DNA of 25,437 bases from JAUREX01 sp044356825 (GCA_044356825.1 JBIKVM010000017.1:1-25437), one strand, 5' to 3'. Positions 15,209 through 24,235 are shown, counted from the stretch's first letter. Notes: a model not told the origin generated them from the sequence alone. Numbers and translations: made by a program.

Positions 15209-15585
15209 GGCGCGACCACGAGGACCGTCGTGATCCCCGCCTCGGCCAGCGCCTCGATCAGATCGATCGTCGACTGCACCGATACGCCCTCGGCCGGGCG
15301 CAGCAGAACCGGATCCTCGGGGGCCGTCATCAGGGGCGCCAGCGCGCCCGCCAGAGCCGCCTCGGCCACCGTCGCGCCGTTCAGCGCCACGCCCTCCGGC
15401 CGCAGATCGATCAGGCGCGGGGGACCGGGCCAGGCCGCGCTCCCCCCGCCGGTCCCGAGTGCCACCGTCCCCTCGGCCCCGAAGCGCGATGCCAGCATGA
15501 AGAACACGACGAGCAGGAAGACCACGTCGATCATCGGCGTCAGGTTCGGCCGCCGGCGCGGTGGCGGGGCGCCGAAGCTGATCAT
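15205..15585 (-). CDS. exbD: ExbD-type biopolymer transporter, first copy
   Basis: A 126-residue ExbD/TolR family protein and component of the inner-membrane proton motor that drives TonB. The cytoplasmic N-terminus PPPRRRPN leads into the canonical LTPMIDVVFLLVVFFMLAS helix, with the conserved membrane Asp at residue 20. The periplasmic domain contains LIDLRPEGVALNG, VLLRPAEGVSVQSTIDLIEALAEAGI and a hydrophobic end. The ATG at 15585 overlaps the exbB stop (TGATG). A GTG at 15588, one codon earlier, would give a GTGA overlap and is equally possible. Confidence 0.9.
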   Translation of the reverse strand: MISFGAPPPRRRPNLTPMIDVVFLLVVFFMLASRFGAEGTVALGTGGGSAAWPGPPRLIDLRPEGVALNGATVAEAALAGALAPLMTAPEDPVLLRPAEGVSVQSTIDLIEALAEAGITTVLVVAP

Positions 15586-16265
15586 CACGGGCCCCCGGAC
15601 GCACCGAGGATCCGCGTCGCGAGATCCTCCATGTCATGGCGAAGCCGCTCGATTGCCCCCTCGAAGAGGCTGAGCGCCGCCGCAGCCGGCAGCGCCACAG
15701 CCATGCCCGCCGCGGTGGTCAGAAGCGCCTCCCACATCCCGCCGGCGAGGATCGCGGGATCGGTCCGGGCGCCCGCCGTCTCGAGCGCGCGGAATGCGTC
15801 GATCATTCCCAGGACAGTGCCGAGCAGCCCCAGAAGCGGTGCCGCCGTCGCCACGAAATCGAGAAAGCGCAAGCCCGCGCGGGCCTCGGCGAGAATTGCG
15901 CGCGCGATCCGTCCGGCCTCGGCCTCGGCGGCCGGTCCGGCCCGCGCGGCCTCCGCCATGGTCGCGGCCGCGAAGCGCGCGCGCGCCCCGCCGAGCGCCG
16001 CCGCCTGCGCCAGCGCCACCGTCCGCGCCCCCGTCTGCCAGAGCGTCACGGCCCCGGACGCCCCGCGCGCCCCGCCCCATACGCCCCCGAGCGCAAAGCG
16101 CGCGGCCTTCCAGAAGACGACAGCAAGCCCGATCACCGACAGCACCGCGAGCGGCCACATCACAGCCCCCCCGAGGGCGATCGTCCCGAGAAGCGCACCG
16201 AAGGGCTCGGCCGACAGCAGGACTTCGGGCTGGCTCAACGCATCCATCGCGGCATTCCCGGGCAT
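15585..16265 (-). CDS. exbB: ExbB/TolQ/MotA-type proton channel protein
   Basis: A 226-residue inner-membrane protein forming the channel ring around ExbD. Three membrane segments are visible at about 31-52 (LGGAVMWPLAVLSVIGLAVVFW), 135-158 (DFVATAAPLLGLLGTVLGMI) and 178-202 (WEALLTTAAGMAVALPAAAALSLF). The last two carry the MotA/TolQ/ExbB hallmarks: APLLGLLGTVLGMIDAF, and the Thr-rich EALLTTAAGMAVALPA helix. It is the first gene of exbB-exbD-exbD-tonB. ATG at 16265 is used, but ATG at 16247 is a real alternative: a weak TTGCAC/TAGACC pair on the minus strand would start transcription almost at 16265. Its first 25 codons and upstream sequence have a diverged second copy at 16718-16842. Confidence 0.9.
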   Translation of the reverse strand: MPGNAAMDALSQPEVLLSAEPFGALLGTIALGGAVMWPLAVLSVIGLAVVFWKAARFALGGVWGGARGASGAVTLWQTGARTVALAQAAALGGARARFAAATMAEAARAGPAAEAEAGRIARAILAEARAGLRFLDFVATAAPLLGLLGTVLGMIDAFRALETAGARTDPAILAGGMWEALLTTAAGMAVALPAAAALSLFEGAIERLRHDMEDLATRILGASGGP

Positions 16266-16317
16266 GGCCCGAAGGGTCTAGGCAGCCTGCGGGACGGGTG
16301 CAAGGGGGGGTATGTTG
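16193..16317. repeat. Duplicated segment, copy A (exbB start and upstream region)
   Basis: This stretch, covering the first codons of exbB and about 50 bases upstream, aligns in the same orientation with 16718-16842. By hand the exbB coding part is about 70% identical without gaps. The non-coding part (from CGAAGGGTCT to ATGT) is about 85% identical with one or two gaps. Copy A is the original context because it belongs to an intact exbB gene. Confidence 0.7.
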
Positions 16318-16373
16318 ACGAACGCATTGCGGGGCGCGATGATCGGAAAGGGCCAGGATCCATTAAACGGCTT

Positions 16374-16725
16374 GAGGCAGCCCTGCCTGCGAGATTCAAA
16401 CTCCCGAACTGACGGGGGTGAAGATGAGCAACCTTTTCTGGCTGACCGAAGAGCAGATGGAGCGGTTGACGCCGTTCTTCCCGAAGAGCCATCGCAAGCC
16501 GCGTGCGGATGATCGGCGCGTTCTGAGCAGCATAATATTCTTCAATCGCAATGGCTTGCGTTGGTGTGATGCGCCTCGGGAGTATGGCCCGCCCAAGACC
16601 CTCTGCAACCGCTGGAAGCAGTGGGGTGACATGGGGGTCTTTGCTCGGGTGATGGAGGGATTGGCCTCCGAGGGTGGCAACCAGAAGACCATCATCATCG
16701 GCGCGACCGGCCTCAAGGCGCACCG
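16374..16725 (+). mobile_element. IS5-family insertion sequence remnant, left end only
   Basis: The stretch from GAGGCAGCCC through GAGATTCAAACTCCCGAACTG to the transposase ATG at 16424 looks like the left end of an IS427-group IS5 element. The transposase reading frame follows. Recognisable IS sequence stops at about 16725, after the KAHR codons. No matching right inverted repeat was found between there and 17057, so the element is truncated and cannot move by itself. The exact left boundary and any target duplication cannot be fixed by eye. Confidence 0.7.
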
Positions 16726-16882
16726 CGGGGCTCTGCCCGCGGCAGGGCGTCGGACGGGCAGGGCGGCTCCGCCGCGGCATCCTCCGGGATGGGGCGAAGG
16801 GTCTGGGCTGCCGGTGGGGCGGGTGCGGGGGGGCATGTCCTTATCAGGACACCAAAGACGGGGGACGGCGTGCATGCAATGA
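16424..16882 (+). pseudogene. Truncated IS5-type transposase, catalytic Asp lost, fused to foreign sequence
   Basis: The first 100 residues are a clear IS5-family (IS427-like) transposase N-terminus: MSNLFWLTEEQMERLTPFFP, ADDRRVLSSIIFFNRNGLRW, DAPREYGPPKTLCNRWKQWG. The first DDE-site motif, normally IDATYLKAHR, reads IGATGLKAHR, so the catalytic Asp is Gly. Directly after KAHR (about 16725) the frame leaves transposase homology and reads through a copy of the exbB start region into an arbitrary Gly/Arg-rich tail ending at 16882. The remaining two-thirds of a transposase is missing. It is non-functional. Whether the short product is made is unknown. Confidence 0.85.
16718..16842. repeat. Duplicated segment, copy B (exbB start region joined to the transposase fragment)
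   Basis: Partner of 16193-16317, same orientation. Its first eight bases, GCGCACCG, are identical in the transposase (KAHR codons) and in exbB copy A, so the junction lies inside an 8-base microhomology. On the minus strand the segment still encodes an ExbB-like N-terminus by position (Ala-Ala, Ala-Glu-Pro and Gly-Ala match), with many changes. The level of divergence suggests it came from another exbB lineage or is an old duplicate. Similarity stops near 16842. Confidence 0.65.
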
Positions 16883-16986
16883 TGACTGGTGTGGATGTTT
16901 ACACCCGCGACGTGCCGCCCGTCATGCCGGCCCAGTCAGTCGCGGCGGATCTGGTAGGCTGGCGGTTCGAGATGCAGCGTAGGTAG
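16843..16986. other. Non-coding remainder between the IS remnant and the FRG gene
   Basis: No gene is supported here. A small dyad, TGTCCT (16836-16841) and AGGACA (16846-16851) around TATC, lies at its left edge. Base composition drops from GC-rich towards AT-rich at about 16985, marking the edge of the foreign segment. Short open frames across 16674-16986 lack family resemblance. Confidence 0.4.
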
Positions 16987-17015
16987 TTGACCTGGAATAT
17001 CTCTTTAGTTAGCGT
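16987..17015 (+). promoter_or_regulatory. Possible promoter of the FRG gene
   Basis: TTGACC (16987-16992) and TAGCGT (17010-17015) are spaced by 17 bases, 42 bases before the preferred start codon. The region is AT-rich compared with the chromosome. The -35 match is good, the -10 match is weak. Confidence 0.35.
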
Positions 17016-17057
17016 TGGTGTGGTCTGTGGTTTGGCTTGCATGAATTGGTGTCTAGA

Positions 17058-17909
17058 ATGGGCAGAAAATCTATTCCCTTTGCAGAAAATTTGTCGGAAG
17101 TCTTATTTAAGCTAGAAGCATTTGAGCCATCAAGTAAACACTTGATCGTTTATCGCGGGCATTCGAATTTTGCCTATAAGTTGCGTCCTGCCCTGTTTCG
17201 AACAGAGAATGAGCGCCTTAGGTCAAACGAACATATCGTTCTTAGAGAAATGATCGTGCAGCATCCTGATGAGTTCCAGAGCGATACTAATGTATTCGAG
17301 CGACTGGTAAGGATGCAGCACTATACTCTTCCAACGAGGTTGCTCGACGTTACAAGAAATCCTCTTGTTGCAACATATTTTGCTTGTAAGAGTGTGCACA
17401 GGCAGCACTCTGAGGTAGTCGTGCTCACGATTGATCGAGCGCTTCGTAAGTATTATGATTCAGATTCCGTTCGATGCCTCGCAAATCTTGCAAACTTGCG
17501 AACGATTGATCGCGATGCGATCAAGGAATTTAGAACGGATGAAGACCTAAATAATTCACCTGCAGGGAAGCGCTTGGACGATTTCATCAGTCAGGAACGA
17601 CAAGGCTGGGAGCGCAAGAAGTTTCGGAGAGATGATTTCTCAAGGGCTTTCTTGGTTGAGCCAAAACTGTCAAATCCACGGATAAGGGCACAGGAGGGGG
17701 CATTTCTTATATTCGGAGTTGAGCCAGAAATAAATTCCAGAACAGCAGGAATAAAAATAGACCGTATAAGGATTTCAAAAGATCATCGCCAGAAAATTCT
17801 CGAATCGTTGCAAAGATTGGGAATAAGTGAGGCCACCTTGAAGCCAGAAATCGATAACACTGCACAGGTGCTTCTTAAACAGTACAGATCGTCGAGCATC
17901 TCGGAATAA
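17058..17909 (+). CDS. FRG domain protein on an AT-rich foreign segment
   Basis: A 283-residue FRG-domain protein. The domain motifs are IVYRGHSNFAYKLRPALFR (30-48, with Arg33-Gly34), MQHYTLPTRLLDVTRNPLVA (86-105) and RIRAQEGAFLIFG (208-220). These three blocks define the FRG family, whose biochemical activity is not established. Members are widespread, often in mobile or defence-rich regions. No signal peptide or membrane helix is seen; residues 145-200 are highly charged. By eye the gene is about 43% G+C and uses AGA, ATA and TTA codons that neighbours avoid, so it was acquired recently. ATG at 17058 is the first ATG of the frame; a TTG at 17037 and a GTG at 17049 are alternatives, and no strong ribosome site decides. 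It is convergent with ettA, 6 bases apart, and follows the IS remnant. A role in phage defence is possible but is context inference only. Confidence 0.85.
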   Translation: MGRKSIPFAENLSEVLFKLEAFEPSSKHLIVYRGHSNFAYKLRPALFRTENERLRSNEHIVLREMIVQHPDEFQSDTNVFERLVRMQHYTLPTRLLDVTRNPLVATYFACKSVHRQHSEVVVLTIDRALRKYYDSDSVRCLANLANLRTIDRDAIKEFRTDEDLNNSPAGKRLDDFISQERQGWERKKFRRDDFSRAFLVEPKLSNPRIRAQEGAFLIFGVEPEINSRTAGIKIDRIRISKDHRQKILESLQRLGISEATLKPEIDNTAQVLLKQYRSSSISE

Positions 17910-17915
17910 TTCCCC

Positions 17916-19571
<1,656 letters not shown>

Positions 19572-19608
19572 GGCGGTTCCTTTCGGGGTGGGTCTGGGCG
19601 GAGGGCTT

Positions 19609-19652
19609 AGCCAAGATGGGGGCGCGGGGCAACGGGGGCAAGGCCCCGCGCC
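19609..19652. repeat. GC-rich stem-loop between ftsY and ettA, intergenic repeat-like
   Basis: GGCGCGGGGC (19621-19630) and GCCCCGCGCC (19643-19652) are exact reverse complements around a 12-base loop. Next to it is GCCAAGATG, whose reverse complement CATCTTGGC begins the element after purD at 24108. No T-run follows on either strand, so it is not a textbook terminator. It could attenuate read-through from ftsY into ettA or be a copy of a dispersed repeat. Confidence 0.5.
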
Positions 19653-19674
19653 GCGCCGGGCGGCGGCGCCGCGT

Positions 19675-20697
19675 TCAGCCGGGGGCGCCGACGAGGGCGC
19701 GGGCGAAATCCTCGGGCTCGAAGGGTTGCAGATCGTCGATCTGCTCGCCCACGCCGATCGCGTGGATGGGCAGACCGTGGCGGTCGGCCAGCGCGACGAG
19801 GACGCCCCCCTTGGCCGTGCCGTCGAGCTTGGTCATCACGAGGCCCGTGACATCGGCGATGCGGCGAAAGATCTCGACCTGCTGGAGCGCGTTCTGACCC
19901 GTCGAGGCATCGAGCACGAGCAGGGTCGCATGCGGCGCCTCGGGGTCGCGCTTGCGCAGGACGCGCACGATCTTGGCCAGTTCCTCCATCAGGTCGGCGC
20001 GGTTCTGGAGCCGCCCCGCCGTATCGACCATGAGCAGGTCCGCGCCGTCTGCCTGCGCGCGCGCCAGCGCATCGAAGGCAAGGCTCGCGGGGTCCGAGCC
20101 CTCGGGGGCGGTCAGAACGGGCACGCCCGCCCGCTCGCCCCAGATCTTCAACTGATCGACCGCCGCCGCGCGGAAGGTGTCGCCCGCCGCGATCACGACC
20201 GACTTGCCGGCCGCGCGGAGTTGCGCGGCGAGCTTCCCGATCGTCGTCGTCTTGCCCGAGCCGTTGACGCCCACGACCAGCACGACCTGCGGCTTGCGCG
20301 GCAGGATCGGCAGCGGGCGCGCCACGGGTTCGAGGATCCGCGCGATCTCGGTCGCGAGGGCCGCGCGGATCTCGCCCGCGCCTACCCGTGTGCCAAAGCG
20401 CGCGGCGGCGATGTTGGCCGCGATCCGGGCCGAGGTCTCGACCCCGATGTCGGCCGCGATCAGCACCTCTTCGAGTTCCTCGAGCATGGCGTCGTCCAGC
20501 AGCCGGCGCGGCTCCGCCGCCGGCGCCCGCCCCGTCAGCCGCGCGAGCAGCCCGCGCGCGCCCTCGGGGGGGGCGGCTTCCGGGGGCGGGGCCGCCCCGG
20601 CTTCGGCCGAGGGCTCTGCCACCAGCGCATCGAGCCCGGCGCCGAGCTTCGACGACGACTTGAACAGACGTTCCTTGAGCTTGCCGAAGAACGACAT
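19675..20697 (-). CDS. ftsY: Signal recognition particle receptor FtsY
   Basis: FtsY is the SRP receptor GTPase that delivers ribosome-nascent chain complexes to the Sec translocon at the inner membrane. It has 340 residues. The acidic A region typical of E. coli FtsY is reduced to a short Pro/Ala/Glu stretch (about 25-65) after a basic amphipathic start (FFGKLKERLFKSSSK) that can bind membrane. The N domain is at 65-130 (LEELEEVLIAADIGVETS). The G domain shows GVNGSGKTTT (143-152), DTFRAAAVDQL, VDTAGR, TKLDGTAKGG and the closing IGVGEQIDDLQPFEPEDF. A strong GGAGG lies about 7 bases before the ATG. Confidence 0.97.
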   Translation of the reverse strand: MSFFGKLKERLFKSSSKLGAGLDALVAEPSAEAGAAPPPEAAPPEGARGLLARLTGRAPAAEPRRLLDDAMLEELEEVLIAADIGVETSARIAANIAAARFGTRVGAGEIRAALATEIARILEPVARPLPILPRKPQVVLVVGVNGSGKTTTIGKLAAQLRAAGKSVVIAAGDTFRAAAVDQLKIWGERAGVPVLTAPEGSDPASLAFDALARAQADGADLLMVDTAGRLQNRADLMEELAKIVRVLRKRDPEAPHATLLVLDASTGQNALQQVEIFRRIADVTGLVMTKLDGTAKGGVLVALADRHGLPIHAIGVGEQIDDLQPFEPEDFARALVGAPG

Positions 20698-20810
20698 GCG
20701 CGCACCTCCTGCCGGATGGCCCCTGCTAGCGCGTCTTGGCGCGCAAGGGAACCGATCGTGATCGCGCGCGGACTCTGGCGGGCGGCGCCCGTTCGTGGCA
20801 TCCTCGCGCC

Positions 20811-21245
20811 ATGCGTGGTCTTCTTGCCGCCCTTGTCCTGCTTGTCGCGACCCATGCCGCCCCTCTCGCGCGCGCGGCCGAAGGCGCGCTCGATGGTGCC
20901 GCCTTCGAGGCGCTGGTGACCGGGCGCATCATGTCCTACGCGCTCGAGGGCGAGGCCTACGGCACCGAGGAATATCTGCCCGGCCGGCGGGTGATCTGGG
21001 CCTTCGAGGGCGGCGCCTGCCGCCACGGCAGCTGGGTCGAGGCCGAACCCGGCCTGATCTGCTTTGCCTATGAGGACGCGCCCGACCGCCATTGCTGGCG
21101 CTTCGCCCGGAGCGGGGCGGGACTGCTCGCCACCTTCGTGGGCGACGGGTCGGGGCCCGACCCCGAGGCCGGCCTGCAACCCCCGATCCTCGCGACCCCG
21201 ATCGCGGGGCCGATGTCCTGCCCCGGCCCCGATGTGGGGGTCTGA
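20811..21245 (+). CDS. Small secreted protein of unknown function
   Basis: A 144-residue protein with a clear Sec signal peptide: MRGLLAALVLLVATHAAPL, then a likely signal peptidase I site after ARA at about residue 22. The mature part of about 120 residues has four Cys (70, 84, 95, 137) that could form two disulfides. A beta-rich, Trp/Cys-containing core runs from RRVIWAFEGGACRHGSW through LICFAYEDAPDRHCWRF. I do not recognise the family. It is probably periplasmic. An upstream in-frame start at 20736 would place an Arg-rich stretch before the signal peptide and is unlikely. It is divergent from ftsY and convergent with xseA (8-base gap). Confidence 0.72.
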   Translation: MRGLLAALVLLVATHAAPLARAAEGALDGAAFEALVTGRIMSYALEGEAYGTEEYLPGRRVIWAFEGGACRHGSWVEAEPGLICFAYEDAPDRHCWRFARSGAGLLATFVGDGSGPDPEAGLQPPILATPIAGPMSCPGPDVGV

Positions 21246-21253
21246 GGCGGGCC

Positions 21254-22756
21254 TCAGCGCCCGAGCGTCAGCCGCCCGTCGCGGAACTCCACCTCGAAAC
21301 GCGCCTCGCCCTCGGCCGCCGCGCAGGAGGTGATGACACGGCCCCCCGCGCGCACGATGGCAAATCCGCGCCCGAGCGTCTCGGCCGGGCGCAGCGTCTG
21401 GCGCAGCCGGTCGAGCGCCTGAAGCCGGTCGGCGCGCGCCGCGATCGCGCCCCGCGCGGCCAGCTCGAGCCGCCGCCCCGCATCCGTCAGCGCCGCGCGC
21501 GCCCGCTCCGACTCGCGCCCCGCATCGGCGATGGCGCGCGCCCGCGCCGGCCCGAGGCGCGCGGCCAAGCCCCCGAGCCGCTCGACCCGGGCCGCCATGC
21601 CGGCGCCCGTCGCGCGCTCGGCCCGCGTCCGCAGCCCCGCCTGCCGCTCCGCCGCCCCCGCGACCAGATCGCGCAAGAGGCGCAGCCGCAGCGGGCCCGC
21701 CGTCTGCGCAAGCCGCGCCCGCCCCGCCGCCGCCGTCGCCCCGAGCGCCGCCAGCAGACGCTCGGCCGCGCTGTCGCGCCGCTGCGTGGCGGCGGCGATC
21801 AGCGTCTCGGGCCGGGGCAGGGCGCGCGCCAGATCGGCCGCCCGCTGCCGCCGCGCCCCGAGCCCCTGCGCCAGCGCCTGCGCCTGCCGCGCCCCGAGCC
21901 CTTCGAGCCGCGCCCCGAGCTCGAGCCTGACCGGCACCGCCAGCTCGGCCGCCGCGGTGGGCGTCGGCGCGCGCAGATCGGCCGCATGATCGATCAGCGT
22001 CACATCCGTCTCGTGCCCGACCGCCGAGATGAGCGGGATCGCGCTCGCCGCCGCCGCGCGCACCACCGCCTCGTCGTTGAAGCCCCAAAGGTCCTCGAAG
22101 CTCCCCCCCCCGCGGGCAACGATGATGAGGTCGGGCCGCGGCACCGCCCCGCCCGGCGCGATGGCGTTGAACCCCCGGATCGCCGCCGCCACCTCGGGGC
22201 CGCAGCGCTCGCCCTGCACCGGCACGGGCCAGATCAGGACATGGACGGGAAACCGATCGCGCAGCCGGTGCAGGATGTCGCGGATGACCGCCCCCGAGGG
22301 CGAGGTCACGACCCCGACCACCCGGGGCAGATAGGGGAGCGGGCGCTTGCGCGCGGCATCAAAGAGCCCCTCGGCCGCGAGCGCCGCCCGCCTGCGCTCG
22401 AGCATCGCCATCAGCGCGCCGAGCCCCGCGGGCGCAAGCTCGTCCACCACAAGCTGATAGCGCGACCCGGCCGGAAAGGTCGTGAGCCGCCCGGTCGCGA
22501 CCACCTCGACCCCCTCCTCGGGCAGGATCGCAAGCCGCCCCGCCTGCCCCTTCCAGACCACGGCATCAAGGACCGCCCGGTCATCCTTCAGCGCGAAATA
22601 GAGATGCCCCGAGGCCGGCCGCGACACCCGCCCCACCTCGCCCCGCACCCTGAGCCGCCCGAAGGCTCCCTCGAGCGTGCGCTTGATCGCGCCCGCCACC
22701 TCCGAGACGCCAAGGGGAGGGGCATTGTCGGCGGGCGTCTCGAAGAGGTCGGACAT
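21254..22756 (-). CDS. xseA: Exodeoxyribonuclease VII large subunit
   Basis: XseA, with several XseB subunits, degrades single-stranded DNA to short acid-soluble oligonucleotides in repair. It has 500 residues. The N-terminal OB-fold has LRVRGEVGRVSRPASGHLYFALKDD near 35-60. The catalytic domain follows with RVVGVVTSPSGAVIRDILHRL, IIVARGGGSFEDLWGFNDE and SAVGHETDVTLIDHAADLRAPTP. A long Ala/Arg-rich coiled-coil region (about 290-440) binds XseB. The C-terminus ends with LGRGFAIVRAGGRVITS and FRDGRLTLG. ATG at 22756 gives the family start; the frame is open upstream but that part has no resemblance. It is divergent from purD by 74 bases. xseB is not in the window. Confidence 0.96.
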   Translation of the reverse strand: MSDLFETPADNAPPLGVSEVAGAIKRTLEGAFGRLRVRGEVGRVSRPASGHLYFALKDDRAVLDAVVWKGQAGRLAILPEEGVEVVATGRLTTFPAGSRYQLVVDELAPAGLGALMAMLERRRAALAAEGLFDAARKRPLPYLPRVVGVVTSPSGAVIRDILHRLRDRFPVHVLIWPVPVQGERCGPEVAAAIRGFNAIAPGGAVPRPDLIIVARGGGSFEDLWGFNDEAVVRAAAASAIPLISAVGHETDVTLIDHAADLRAPTPTAAAELAVPVRLELGARLEGLGARQAQALAQGLGARRQRAADLARALPRPETLIAAATQRRDSAAERLLAALGATAAAGRARLAQTAGPLRLRLLRDLVAGAAERQAGLRTRAERATGAGMAARVERLGGLAARLGPARARAIADAGRESERARAALTDAGRRLELAARGAIAARADRLQALDRLRQTLRPAETLGRGFAIVRAGGRVITSCAAAEGEARFEVEFRDGRLTLGR

Positions 22757-22830
22757 GATGCAGGGGCCCCGGTTGTGCCGCCCGAGCCTGCCGCCTAGAA
22801 GGGGCACGCGCAAGAGGGGGGTCCGGGCCG

Positions 22831-24096
22831 ATGCATGTGCTGCTGCTGGGGGGCGGGGGGCGCGAACATGCGCTCGCCTGGGCGATCCGCGCCAACCCGA
22901 AATGCGACCGGCTGACGGTCGCCCCCGGCAATCCCGGCATCGCAGAGCTTGCCGATTGCGTCGCACTCGACATCTGCGACGGCGCTGCGGTCACGGCCTT
23001 CGCCCGCGCCGAGGGCGTCGATCTCGTGGTGATCGGCCCCGAGGCCCCGCTCGCGGCCGGGGTCGCGGATGCGCTCGCCGCGGCCGGCATCCCCCATGTC
23101 GGCCCGACCGCCGCCGCCGCCCGGCTCGAGACCTCGAAGAGCTTCACCAAGGAGATCTGCGACGCCTGCGGCGCCCCGACCGCCGCCTGGGCCCGCTTCG
23201 AGGCGCTCGACCCCGCCCTCGCCCATCTTCGGGCACAGGGCGCCCCCATCGTCGTCAAGGCCGACGGCCTCGCGGCCGGCAAGGGCGTGACCGTCGCCCG
23301 GACCCTCGCCGAGGCCGAGGCCGCGGTGCGCGCGATCCTCGACGGCGCGGCCCCGGGCACGTGCCTCGTTATCGAGGAGTTCATGGCGGGCGAGGAAGCC
23401 TCCTTCTTCGTCCTCTGCGACGGCACCGACGTGCTCGAGATCGGCACCGCCCAGGACCACAAGCGCGCCTTCGACGGCGACACCGGCCCCAACACCGGCG
23501 GCATGGGCGCCTATTCCCCCGCCCCGGTCGTGACGCCCGCGATCGCGGCCGAGGTGATGGCGCGCATCATCCGCCCGACGCTCGCCGAGATGGCCCGCCG
23601 CGGCACCCCCTTCCGCGGCATCCTCTACGCGGGCCTCATGATCGCGGACGGCCGCGCCCGCCTTGTCGAATACAACACCCGTTTGGGCGATCCCGAGGCG
23701 CAGGTGCTCGCGATGCGCCTCGGCGCGCAGCTTCTCGACCTCCTGCAGGCCTGCGCCGAGGGCCGCCTCGCCGGCATGTCGGTCAACTGGGCCGAGGATC
23801 ACGCGCTCTGCGTCGTGATGGCGACCCGCGGCTACCCCGGCCCCCACGGCCAAGGTAGCCCCATCGGCGGGCTCGACCGCATCCCCCCCTCCTCGCGCCT
23901 CATGGTCTTCCACGCCGGCACCCGGCGCGCGGGCGACAGGCTCGAGGCCGCCGGCGGCCGCGTCCTCGGCATCACCGCCCGCGAGCGGACCCTGCGCGCC
24001 GCCCGCGACGCCGCCTATGCGGCCATGGCCCTCATCGACTGGCCCGAGGGCTTCTGCCGCCGCGACATCGGCGCCCGCGCCCTCCCCCCTTCCTGA
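22831..24096 (+). CDS. purD: Phosphoribosylamine-glycine ligase (GAR synthetase)
   Basis: PurD joins glycine to 5-phosphoribosylamine with ATP, the second step of purine synthesis. It has 421 residues, the usual length. The N domain starts MHVLLLGGGGREHALAWAI, with APGNPGIAELA and VVIGPEAPLAAGVADAL. The ATP-grasp part has SKSFTKEICDACGAPTA, PIVVKADGLAAGKGVTVA, IEEFMAGEEASFFVLCDG, AQDHKRAFDGDTGPNTGGMGAYSPAP and the metal-binding EYNTRLGDPEAQ. The last is usually N-x-R-F-G-D-P-E; the Leu is a mild variant. The C domain follows with VVMATRGYPG and RVLGITARERTL. A G-rich stretch precedes the ATG. Confidence 0.97.
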   Translation: MHVLLLGGGGREHALAWAIRANPKCDRLTVAPGNPGIAELADCVALDICDGAAVTAFARAEGVDLVVIGPEAPLAAGVADALAAAGIPHVGPTAAAARLETSKSFTKEICDACGAPTAAWARFEALDPALAHLRAQGAPIVVKADGLAAGKGVTVARTLAEAEAAVRAILDGAAPGTCLVIEEFMAGEEASFFVLCDGTDVLEIGTAQDHKRAFDGDTGPNTGGMGAYSPAPVVTPAIAAEVMARIIRPTLAEMARRGTPFRGILYAGLMIADGRARLVEYNTRLGDPEAQVLAMRLGAQLLDLLQACAEGRLAGMSVNWAEDHALCVVMATRGYPGPHGQGSPIGGLDRIPPSSRLMVFHAGTRRAGDRLEAAGGRVLGITARERTLRAARDAAYAAMALIDWPEGFCRRDIGARALPPS

Positions 24097-24104
24097 TCCC
24101 CTCG

Positions 24105-24153
24105 CTCATCTTGGCCCAAATACCCCGGGGGGCGCGGGGGGCAGGCCCCCCGC
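24105..24153. repeat. GC-rich stem-loop after purD, Rhodobacterales-type intergenic repeat and possible terminator
   Basis: CTCATCTTGGCCCAAATACC is followed by a run of G and then a hairpin, GCGGGGGGC (24134-24142) and GCCCCCCGC (24145-24153), with AG between. The layout of a short conserved ATCTTGGCxxAAATA block plus a G-run/C-run hairpin matches, from memory, a common intergenic motif of Rhodobacteraceae genomes. It starts 9 bases after the purD stop and could end the purD transcript, although no T-run follows. Confidence 0.5.
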
Positions 24154-24235
24154 CCCTCGTCCTGCACCCGCGGGCTGGGCAGAAGCGCCCGCGCGTGCTA
24201 TGGTCGACGCGATTTCAGCCCGCGATCCAAACGCC

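Noticed and set aside
16235..16780. Minus-strand open frame across the exbB start and the IS remnant
   Set aside because: It runs backwards through the transposase N-terminus and overlaps the exbB start. It exists only because of composition.
16987..17057. Right inverted repeat of the IS element just before the FRG gene
   Set aside because: No match to the reverse complement of the left end could be found here or between 16726 and 16986.
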